A stretch of 64,000 nucleotides of DNA. Origin: Parachlorella kessleri (taxonomy: Eukaryota; Chlorophyta; Trebouxiophyceae; Chlorellales; Chlorellaceae). The stretch's first letter is position 1, and the number at the start of each line of letters is the position of its first letter. The notes under the pieces were generated by a model. That model saw only the letters and a list, made by a program, of their open reading frames with translations, was not told the origin of the DNA and did not search any database. The stretch is taken from positions 1 to 64,000 of the forward strand of contig BBXU01000486.1 in assembly GCA_001598975.1 (NCBI GenBank), read 5' to 3'. Positions 23,510 to 33,300 of this stretch are shown piece by piece. The translations under genes and the position numbers were made by a program.

Positions 23510-24346
23510 CCCACCTTGTAGGTGCAGTCCCACCGCGTCAGGGGCTGCAACAAAGTCAAGGAGTTAGGAGTGAGAGTAGGCAACTTAAGAAGACATGCAT
23601 GCACAACCGACCCCCTACTTAGAGATTATCAGTGACTGGCTGGCTAGGTTACTGAGCGCAATGAGAGTGTCCAAGGCTGCTCCACAAACACCAACCCCGC
23701 CTTCCAAGCCACCCTGCCGGCCAATTGGGGCATGCATCCGGCTGCGACACACCTGCCGAGTGACACTGGAGCGATTCTTGATCTCGTCGGCTGAAATGTC
23801 TGACCGTGATGTTGGAGGCCAAGACCGCAGCGTCCGAGCTTGCTTGGGGTGGATGCACAGGGCCTGAGGACCCAGCGCCGAGGCCCGAGGCCCAACTTGG
23901 TGACTGTCGCCGAGAGTATTTGAACCTCCGACTGTGCAAGTTCTCTATTGGGACGCTGCTCTATTGGGACGTCGGGTAGAGCATTCCCGCGTTTTGCACA
24001 CACAGCTTAAGCCCGGGTGTCAAGGGGGATGTCAAGGACGGCATGGGAGAGGATATCTGGGATGGGGTGGAAGCCAAGTGCAGATGGCGTCGTGGCTCAG
24101 CACCAGTTGCAAGCTACATGTCATGACACATGCAGGCCGTGGCAGTATTGCAACCTTGGTACACAGCTCTTCTCTTCGATAGGGCAGCCCTTGGCCAGGA
24201 ACACCGTGCTAGCTGGCCTGCGCTGGATGCAAAGAAGCCTCTAAACTACTGAGCCAAGTGGTGCTCCTTAAGCAGTAGCTATTTCCACGACCACGAGCAA
24301 GTGGGGAAAGACGCTGATGTGGAAGCAAGAGACCTGCATTACCATC
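23510..24346. other. Upstream region of the zinc-ribbon gene, possible 5' exon
   Basis: On the minus strand, about 23870-23756 contains an open stretch ending SDISADEIKNRSSVTRQ at a good GTGTGT donor. The zinc-ribbon exon also stays open upstream of the ATG at 23509 to an acceptor at about 23545. Only one of the three frames of the upstream stretch (phase 2) joins the main frame, and that frame is less protein-like. About 24190-24280 holds a fragment resembling the tail of the dispersed element (GCGCTGGATGCAAA). Confidence 0.35.
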
Positions 24347-25803
24347 TTATCTGTCAGTTCGGCTAACGCCTCCCCGTGCACATTCTCCCCTTAACTCCGT
24401 CAACCGCTGCGCCAGCTCTGCTGGTGTGCCCCAGTCCACCACCTGCAGTGAGCTAACACTTGCTGGACCACCACTGGGTGTCCGGTCTGCCCTCAGCTTG
24501 ACCCACAGCGCGCAAGGCACGCCGTCTGGATACTGGCTGCGTGCCAGCACCAGGCAAGGCAGCCCGCTGTGCTGCAGCTCTACCACTGGGCAGTAGTCTC
24601 CACGCCCATCACCCACGTACACCACCTTGTTGTACACTGTGCCCTGTTGATGCCGTCTTGCCAGGAACTTCCTCACGACCTGCGAGGTACGAGCACACCA
24701 GGAGATTGCATCATAAGCCCTGTCAGTCCAGTCCAGCCCAGCTCTACTCCCTGTTCGCACTACCTGCCACCCGTGCTATTAAGCAAAAGCGATGAGTATC
24801 ACAGCAAGCAAAGCCCAAAACATGATGGTAGGCAGAGACAATATGTCCCATTGCTGCTCGGTACAAAAAAAACCAACCCAGGAACACACACAGTCTGCGC
24901 ACCTTGCAACGTTTGCCGTTGCTACCTGTACCTCTTGTGACACCCCTACCTGTCCCTTGCAGAGGTTGACCGGGCAGAGGCGGTGACACCCAGGTGGTTC
25001 AGCATGGTAGGGGTGGACTCTCAATGCCCCACTCAAAAACTCCGCTGGGTTTGTGTATATATCACTGAAGCAGTCCTGCACGGTGGTCACGCCCAGATGG
25101 AAACTACCGCCTAGTGTGAAAATACAAAGGGCATGCAGCCTAGCACACTCGGTGAAAGAGCCGGTTCTTAAGCATTCATGAGAAGGCCACGCCTCGCATT
25201 TTGGGCGCACCTCCAGGTTGTGGGTCACCAGGAGAGTATCAATGTAAAAGCTATTGGCATCAGAGATGATGACAGACTCCACATTCCCAGATGCAGCCAA
25301 CTTGCGGATGGCCTGCATGCTGGGGCCGTTGAGGTCCACGTGTGGAAACATGTTTTGTGCAAAGACAGCACTTGAATTGGGGGACGTAGATAAGCACACA
25401 CATTGGGGGCCGGGTATGTAAACGTCCTACCCCAGAGCACAGTGCTGCAGGTTCAACGCTGTACCGCTCAGTGCTGGATGTACCTCAGCGACCGCTGGGT
25501 CCAACGGGGTGCGCGCCACTGCTTTACGGACAACTGCCTCGGTCACTCCCAGCTGGGTGTGCGCTGTTGCTAACGTGGCGTCCATAAGTGCTGTCCAGGG
25601 CAGCCCCTCACCCTTGAGCTTCTCATAAATATCCCAGGCCCCAATCTCTCTGCAGCCCACAAGCTCGGGCTTTCATGCTAAGGGTCAAGAGTGCAGTGCA
25701 CTGCGTTGGCTTTAAAAACTTGACTCACAAACCTGATCACGAAAGTGTCTGTGTTCTCATTGCAAAGGCTCCAGTCAAAGTCCCAGAGAACAAGTGTCGA
25801 CAT
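24347..25803 (-). CDS. HAD-family small-molecule phosphatase, PHOSPHO1/2-like
   Basis: Five exons: 25803-25733, 25649-25484, about 25395-25211, about 25110-24950 and 24679-24347. Motif I is LVLWDFDWSLCNENTD at the N-terminus, motif II is VIISDANSFYIDTLLV, and motif IV is VVYVGDGRGDYCP. FSDIYTNP and CHRLCPVNLCKGQ are the metal-proximal and Cys blocks of the putative-phosphatase (PHOSPHO1/2, plant PECP/PS2) family. Known members dephosphorylate phosphoethanolamine, phosphocholine, pyridoxal phosphate or pyrophosphate, and plant members respond to phosphate starvation. Motif I has Ser where Thr is usual (DFDWS). The joins around exons 3 and 4 are not phase-resolved. The strand neighbours show no pathway link. 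Confidence 0.85.
24690..24772 (-). repeat. Dispersed element, copy 2 (inverted), in an intron of the phosphatase gene
   Basis: Reads GGGTGGCAGGTAGTGCGAAC on the minus strand, followed by a GAGCTGGGCTGGACTGGACT block. This is the closest match to the copy at 17285. Confidence 0.65.
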
Positions 25804-26972
25804 ATGCCAGGCCTTGGCTGCCAGCTGTCTGTCTGGTTTTAGGCGGGTTGGCAGGCTTCTCCACACTGGTAGGCCCGCTGGTGCCCTGAAGCAAATTAGG
25901 TGCCAGTTTGCCTGGCACAATAATGGTTTGCTCCCAAAGATTGGTTCCTCAAGTGCTGCAAGGGAGCTCTGCTGATGTTGTATTGCCTAGTAACAGGCAG
26001 ATGGAACACACAACCCTTACAAACCTTGCAGACTGGTCTAGTAACACTCCTCCGCACAGTCTGGCTGCCATCTGCTGCCAAGGCCGTGCTGAGAAGCCCT
26101 CCGCACTTGGGCGCTGGCGCTGTTGGAAGTCTACAGCAACTCAGGCTTTGCTTGTTCCACCAGCTTCTCACGTGTTTGGCAGATACAGGAAGCCGGCAGG
26201 CAGGCTCACACCTCCTTGGTAGCTAACGGTGGCAGGCAGTGCGATCAGTTGGGGTGATCTAACTGACAGGGCTGGACGCAGTGATTAGTAAGGGTGGCAG
26301 GGAGTGCGAACAGAGAGGAGATAGGGTTGCACTGTACTGACAGGGCTGATGCAAGCTCTATTTGCCTGTTGTGGCAGGCATTGATAGCTGTCCCAGCGGA
26401 CCCTCCACTTTCAACCACCCACAGACCTATGATAACGAGTCCAACGAGTCTAGGTCCTACTGTCTAGTTTTGTTCAGTCTATTAGCGCACCGCGAAACGC
26501 CACTGGATCCGTCTGCCAGGAGTCCCCCAGAACTGAGGCCAACAAAGAGCCAAGGATGTACTACGCTTGCAGGATGCAGGATGTACTGTGCTTACAACAA
26601 AATCAATGACTTCACTGCCAGGCCTAAAGTTGGAGTGCCAGCCTCCACAATTCAAACCACCAGCGAATGTTCTACATCAGCTCAACTGAACGCACAACCT
26701 GCAGAATTGAACATCAATACTGCGGAAAAGCCTCATCCAGAAGTGCAAACATACAAGGAGGCTGTACAAATTACTGGCGCCAACAAGTATATGAACATAT
26801 ACTCAACAAGCATAATATCAAGCCGTGCGAGTAAAGCAGACATGCATGTTAAATGTACAACACCTCAATCTGCATGATATAGAGCTGCAATTCCATGTCA
26901 CGAGTTGCAAGTGCCCTCGACCTACAGGCCATTGTTCCCCTGCCAATCAACCTAGCATTGCTTTTTTATCAA
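25804..26972. other. Intergenic region with two dispersed-element copies, no convincing gene
   Basis: Lies between the 3' end of the unknown gene (-) and the start of the phosphatase gene (-). About 26380-26930 is AT-rich. A 171-codon frame on + (26362-26877) starts next to the repeat, shows no domain and has codon use unlike its neighbours. A near-repeat GGATGTACT...GCTTGCAGGATGCAGGATGTACTGTGCTTAC occurs at about 26553-26595. Confidence 0.5.
26228..26372 (+). repeat. Dispersed element, copies 3 and 4 in tandem
   Basis: GGTGGCAGGCAGTGCGATCAG begins at 26228 and GGGTGGCAGGGAGTGCGAAC at 26292, each followed by an ACTGACAGGGCTG block. The two copies are about 64 bp apart, so the first is either shorter or truncated by the second. 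Confidence 0.65.
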
Positions 26973-28404
26973 TCAAGACCTCCCCATAAGAGCTGGTGAA
27001 AGGGCTTCCTTCCGAGGGCTTGGCTTGCGTATGGCACCCTGTGCTCCTAAAGCCTGTAGCACCTCGTGGTTCCCAGCCTCCTTCAGCACCCGCACTAGCT
27101 CTGGTGCTGCCAGCAGCGGCAGTCCAGCAAGGGCCAGGGCCTCCACTGCTGCAACGGAGGGCACACGATCCTCCTCAGGTCGCGGCACGGAGCCTGTACT
27201 GCAGGGCCGCAGGGCATCTGCATGCCGCAGCAGTACACGGCGCACGGGCAGCTGCAGCGCCGTGCCTGGAGTTGGAAAATACAAGGCCAGCTCCAGGGCA
27301 TCATACTTCTCGTTGCCCAGGTTGTAGGCAGCTGCGCTGATAGGGCAGCTGCTGCGCTTGGTAGCATCCAGGTTCAGGCTTGTCTTCCAGGGTAGGGTGC
27401 GCTCCTGATCTGCTGGCGTTGGGCTGATGCTGGACTGCACCCACCAGGTCAGCCCGTGGCCACCTGAGTCCGGCTGCACTACAACTTCTCCGGCGCCTTC
27501 CTGCTGCTGCCGCAAATTGTACTCCTCGATTGGCTGCAGCGGTGCCCCAAAGATATGTTCCAGGCCAGCATCGCCGGCTGTGCACACGACCAAGGCATGC
27601 TGCCGCTTCTCTCGGAATACCCGCGTACCTAGCACGCGCAGCTCAACCTGGATTGGTGAACAAGCTCTTGAGGCTGCATACCGCTGCACGACAGCTGTCA
27701 CATCCAGCTCAAGCTGAACGGACCCACCCGGGCTGTCTCCACCAAAGGCAGGAGAGCTGCCAGCCGCCGCTGCTGCATGCGTAGCTGCCAGCTCGTAGGT
27801 TAGCTGCCCGTCACTAGGCCAGCTGGGGTGCCGCAGGGTGGGGTGTGCTTGTACTGAAGCCTCCCCTGACAGGAAGGCTTCCACTGCTGCTGACAAAGAT
27901 GGCAGCGCAGCCGCTGCATGCTGTAGTTGCTGCACAAGGAAGCTGCGCAGGTTGGCACCCAAGCTAGCTGCATCCAGCTCGTCTGGTACGGCGGACAGCC
28001 AAACAAAGCACGGCCTGTCAGCACGTGCTGCTGGCTGCATGTGCTGGAGCACGTCCGAATCCAAGTCTGCCAGGAGCGGATCCTCTTGGACAGGTGGCCA
28101 GCGCTGTGCTTCCAGCCGCACCTCACAAGCGCCACTACTGCTGGCCCCACTGTTGGCTCGTGTTGTTGCTAGCAGGTTCGGCAGCTCTGTGTTGTCCACT
28201 GCCATGCCTACTGTGCTACAGTGCACCATGTGGCGCTGCTGGAAAACATCTGGTGCTGCCAGCACATCGTTGCCAGGCAGGCCACTGACGGGGCCACACG
28301 TGACAAGGGCAAAGTCTGAGCCCCGCACATCGGTACGCCAGGTGTCCAGCACAAATTGGCGGGGCAAGAAGAGATTTGGCATTGTCTCGGAGATCTTAGG
28401 TTTC
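26973..28404 (-). CDS. Unknown protein, one long 3' exon; 5' end unresolved
   Basis: One exon of 1.43 kb stays open from a good acceptor at 28404 to TGA at 26973 and encodes 476 residues in this exon. It begins KPKISETMPNLFLPRQFVL and continues with ALVTCGPVSGLPGNDVL. The middle is Ala/Gln-rich. Further on are LELDVTAVVQRYAASRACSP and WWVQSSISPTP, and DALELALYFPTPGTALQLPV near the end. There is no transmembrane segment, and low complexity is limited to short Ala or Gln runs. I do not recognise a family. A short upstream exon may lie at 28610-28545, where one frame fits the phase. The gene is head-to-head with the small acidic gene at 28938. Confidence 0.6.
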
Positions 28405-28937
28405 CTGCAGCAGGGAACACGAAACGGAAGCATTACTTGTGCTGTACTTGTAAAGCTAGCAGAACCTGCCGGCTTTGGGCTTTCACAGCTGAAGGTAGCA
28501 CGACATGTATTAGCAGCCAGAAGACACCAGTGCTAGCTTCATACGCACAGGTTGCGGAAGAGCACTGCAAAGACCCCCCGGTTGCTGACAATAAGCCAAC
28601 CTTTTGCGATCTAGGTTGGCATGTGACACGGGCTGAGCACAAGAAACCGCAGTTACCCATCCGTATTTTTATTAGTCACAGCGGCAGGAACTCCCACCAT
28701 CCGGTGTTTACTCTCTCCCTGGAGAAGCTCATACAGAAGGACCTTGCCTGGGATCGAGGTATCTGCATACCCGCCAAAAGGAAGGGTTCAAATGAGGAAG
28801 GCTTGCCATGGGCTGTAATCCCCGCTTGTTCTTGTCTGGTAGTTTGCAAGCTTATAAAGCGCCTTTTATCAGCGCGACAAGCCAGCAAAGCCGCTGTTCT
28901 GAAGTAGCACAGAGCTCCCACGTCAAAGGCAGTAGGT

Positions 28938-29883
28938 ATGGCAGCTCTGGACCACAGCCTGAAGCGCAAAATGAACGACAGTGCAGACCAAGAGCTCCCC
29001 CTGGATGGCAAGGCCTTCAGAGAAGTGTCAGAAGAGCAGCAGCAGCATGGGCTTGGTGAAGCAGAAGAAGGTGGCAGTGAAGAGGAAGCGCCGCTCACCG
29101 AAACCATAAAGGTGAATGCTGCCGCTGTATGCTGCAGTCCCGCAGAAATGCATGCTCCTGTAGTACAAAACAACTGGTAGCCTTACTACCGCAATGCAGC
29201 TAGGGCTACTGGGCATGACCTCTCAGCAAGAGGCTATCCTTCGCAAGGTACGATGCTGACATTAAGATATTGCATGGCAAAGTTATCGCAGCTGGCACCC
29301 GCCACACTGCTTTCTAACCCTTGTTATCATGTGCATCGCATCCAAAATGTACCCTGCTGACCCAATGACATTTATTTCTAATGTCCACCTCATGCTGCAG
29401 ATTGATGAGCTTATGGCAGGTGAGCCTGCGCCTAGGCAATGAGCATACTTCACTGTAAGCAAGTCAGAAAATGACCTTACGTTAGCTTCCTGCAGTGGGC
29501 AGCGGCTTCCTGGACAACTTGAAGGAGCAGTTCTTGCAGCGCATGGAGAAGTGAGTGTGGGCATGGTACTGATCCTGCATGGGCACATGCAGGTTTGTGG
29601 GCCGCAGCTTTTAAGCAAGCTCCATGGTACATGGGCTCCATTGCCGCAGACCTGGTGGCAATACAGGCCAGGGTGAACACCTCTGCCTCCTATGCTCCGT
29701 AGGGTCAAGCAAGAGCTGCATGGGTTCTGCGAAGGGCAGGCAGGAGCCTGGCAGCACATGGCAGCTGAGACACTGGAGGCACAGGAGCGGCTGATGAATG
29801 CGCAGCTGCTGGTGCAGCGACTGGGGCTCAAGGCCACCGGTCCCACCGATTCCGAGAGCTTTGAACCGGAAGCAGCTGTGTAG
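28938..29883 (+). CDS. Small acidic, helical protein of unknown function
   Basis: Five exons: 28938-29111, 29200-29247, 29401-29419, 29496-29550 and 29703-29883. Their lengths add to 477 bp with every junction phase-consistent (158 residues), which makes a real gene very likely despite a 19-bp exon. The N-terminal third is highly charged (MAALDHSLKRKMNDSADQEL, then a Glu/Gln/Gly-rich acidic stretch). The rest is amphipathic-helical: MTSQQEAILRK, VGSGFLDNLKEQFLQRME and ERLMNAQLLVQRLGL. No known domain is apparent. It might be a small coiled-coil subunit of a nuclear or cytoskeletal complex, but that is speculation. Confidence 0.6.
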
Positions 29884-30340
29884 TTCCTTGCGCTGTGGCT
29901 TCCCCTCTCCAGGGCTCAGCGTACTCTCCCTGAAGCCCCTTGGGCAGTAACTTTCGAACAACAAACAAAAGACAGCAGACCAGACATACACCTTGTGCGG
30001 GACCTACTTAGAGCTGTGAACCATGGCCAGGGAGGTCCTTACAAGGACGAAATATTGTCTGGTAGAGCTTATGTAGGGCTACTGGGTGTACATTATCAAG
30101 AGATAAAAACATGTCATAATCACAGCCGAGGTAATACACTGCGGCAGTCATCCCTCCGCCACAGATGCAACGAATCAAACTGTGCGGTAACACAGCACGC
30201 TGGCACACCAGATTTGGACTGCCAGCCACGCTCCATCAACCCCAGTGCAACTCAGCCCTGGTGCACGTCCAAAGTCTCTAGTCACACACGACCTCCCAAG
30301 AAATCGTACTTGCAGCACAAGTGCTTCCCCCAGCTAGTCG
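29884..30340. other. Convergent 3' region, no gene seen
   Basis: About 460 bp between the stops of the acidic protein gene (+) and the FHA gene (-), presumably both 3' UTRs. Confidence 0.5.
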
Positions 30341-33300
30341 TCATTCCGTGTCAGGCGGCGTCCAGCCCCCAACATCCTGCACGCTGTGCTGGGGCCGTGC
30401 CGGTGGGCTCCTGTACCCAGCTGGGGCATCGTCCAACTCCAGAGGGGCACTCTCTGGAATGGACGGCAGCTGGCTGCCGCTGCGGCCTTTGCTGTGCTCC
30501 TGTGTGCCGAGCGCACCGCCGGAGGCTGCAAGCAGGACAGCAGGCAGGTCATCAAGAGAAACCTGAGAGTGGGAGGCAACGGGCTGCAAAACTCACGAGG
30601 CAGCTTTAGATGAACAGTCAACCAACTGGAACCCCTGACGGCATGGGACGCAAGTCCGACCATGCTTCCCTACAAAAACCGAGTGCGTGGACCTTCTAAA
30701 GCGCAGTCATTCTTTAGCGCGCCCCCACCAAGTGCGTCAGCAAGTGCCATCACGGGCACAGGCACCCATCCTCACCTCCACCTACTGAGTTGCCCAGGCT
30801 CTGCCGGTTCTCTGCATCATCCTCATGCTGGTGCTCTTGCTGATGCTCTCGTTGTTGCTGGGCCTCGCTCCCGTGCCCTGGGCCTACCTCACCGGCCTTG
30901 TCCTCACCCTCTCCCTCCTCCTCCTCATCGCTTGCAAAGGCATCCAAGGGCACCATCGCAGCACCATGCACGCCTCGGCCGCCAGGTGCGTTCGGGGAGT
31001 CTGCCGCTGCCACCGCTGCTGCTGCTGGCGTGCCAGCCAGCTGCCCATTTCCACGTGCTGCTGGGCCTTCTCTCTCATCCACCACTGCGCCTGAGGGGCG
31101 GACCTCCTCCTCCTCAACATCCGTCTCATCCCCAACAGCTACACCCTCACCGTCGGCTGCGCGTTCACCCGCGCCCTTCTGGCTGCGCTCGTGCTCCTGC
31201 TGCTGGGCCTGCTGCGGTCCGCCCTGGGGCAGCTGCAGTCGCTCCCTCACCACCGCCTGCTGCTGCCCTGCCTCCGGGCCGGCCGGCTCAGAAGCTACAC
31301 CCACTTCCCGCTGCCCGGCAGGACTCTCAGCCTCCATAGCATCCCCACCTTCCTCCGCCGGCCCCCCTGCACCTCCCTGGACCTCTCCATTTCCATCCTC
31401 GCCATGCAGCTCATCGTAGTCTGCCTCGTCTTCCTCCATGCCATCCAACTCGCCATCCTCAGAGTCGGCCGCTCCCTCGGCAGCGGCCGTCGGCGGCAGC
31501 AAATGGCCGTTCCCGCCCGCGGAGAGCCCCGGAACTGCCAGCGTGGCGGGCAGCGCTGCCGCCAGCGGCAGCGTGCCCAGCGAGCCTGGCAGCCCGCCGG
31601 CGCCGGCACTCAGGAGCACCTGGGTAGGCAGCTGGGCCGCCTGCCCGAAGACCTGCTGCTGCTGAGCCAGGGCGGCTTCCAGGCGGCGGACAACGTCAAA
31701 GCCTGGTGGGTGGGTCTGCTCCTCCCGCGGCGGCAGCAGCTGTTGCTGAGGCGGCTGCGGCTGGCTGGCAGGGCTGTCGCGAGGCCGCGGCCGTGGCCCA
31801 GCCCGGCTAGCGCCCTCCGCAGCCTCTCCCGCCGCCTCGCCCTCCTCCCCCTCCCCCATCTCCTGTTCCTGGGTGGGCCCCGCCTCAGGCAGCGTCATCA
31901 TGACCTGCCCGCCCTGCGTGTCTCCCCCCTCTTCTCCCTGCTGCTCCACGCATTGGAGCTGCTGCTCCCTCTGACTACCACAGCCAGCTGCTGCAGTGCC
32001 CAGTGGGGTGGGCGCCGCGCCAGCAGTGGCCGCAGGAGCTGCACGCCCCGCCAGGAAGTTGGACTCGGCATCCGCCAGGTGCTCGGTCACCACGTGGATC
32101 TGATCCATCATGGCGTCGTAGGAGGTGTCAGCCTCGGCTTTGGCCACAGCCACCTGCAGGGATGCAAGGGGTGTGTTTGTGTTATTAGACGAACACTTGT
32201 AATTATCAACAAGACATACGGGTTAGGCATTGCTATATACAGCAACGGGAAATTCCACCCAGTACCCAACCTCGGGGCCAGCAAAGTTGGAAAGCTTTTG
32301 TACATGTGATTCCTGCTCCCAGGTTTTATGAGGATGAGGACCATGTCCCTGAGGAGATGCAATGACGTTTGCTGCTCCCTCGGCTGAGCATACGATAATG
32401 TGGCCACACCACTAACACTGCCACGAATGCTGCCAGCGGTTGTGCAAGCATGGTTTTCAGCAGAGGCACGCAGCCCGCTGCCCACCTGCTGGTAGAACGC
32501 GTCCAGCTTCTGCTTGGCATGCTTGGACATGGCGGCGCCCTGCTGGATCTGGTTGATGCACGCCTTCACAACCAGCCAGTTCTCCTGCAGGCCAAAGAAC
32601 CACCGGAGGAAGGTTCAATACCTAGGCAACGTCCAAGCAGCCCTCCTCCCACACGGCAACGGAGCCTCGCTAGGCTTGCCCCCACAGTGCGCACCGCCCG
32701 GACTGTGCAGGTAGTGAGCAAGTCCAAGCACTCCTCCTGGAAGAGGAGCTGCCGCAAAGAGAACATGCATGCCTTGGCTGCGCTCCGCCCAGCACCAGGC
32801 GGCTTCGAGCACAAGTAGCCAGCCACCCTAATACATGGTCTCCACTGGGCCAGCTATGGTATTGATACACAGCTTCAGTGGTGTGCAGCAACACACCACC
32901 CGCCGCACCTTGAGGGTCTCCTCTCGCAGGGCCAGGCTATCCAGCTGGTGCCGCGCTTCGCCCAGCTGCGCTCTGGTGGCGGCCAGCTGCCCCTCCAGCT
33001 CCCGACAGCCGCCCTCCAGGCCCGCCCGGGCAGCCTGCAGCTCTGCCAGAGACGCCTCCAGCTGGGCGGCGCGTGCCTCAGCGGCCCCCGCATGGGCACG
33101 GCTGGCCTGCGGGGACATGCATGGCAGCGGTTGCAGAGTTGGGGTAGGTAGCAGTTGTAGGCGCCCGGCGGGCCAGGGGCGGGTGAGCAGACCACCAGGG
33201 TGTGGCCCATGCAGCGGCCCTGCCCATTAGCGGCAGCAGAGGTTGACGGTCATGGCTCCCCCGTATGATCAGGAACTGCAAGCTGCCTCACTTGCCAACC

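Noticed and set aside
26362..26877. 171-codon frame on + next to dispersed repeats
   Set aside because: Begins inside or beside a repeat, has no domain, no splice-linked partner and AT-rich codons unlike genes here; kept only as a note in the intergenic entry.
30662..31339. 225-codon His/Pro-rich frame on +
   Set aside because: Another antisense shadow of the FHA gene's Glu/Gly-rich exon.
31191..32309. 372-codon open frame on +
   Set aside because: It is antisense to the long acidic exon of the FHA gene; codon bias of that exon keeps the other strand open. It has no domain and runs across a splice site of the real gene.
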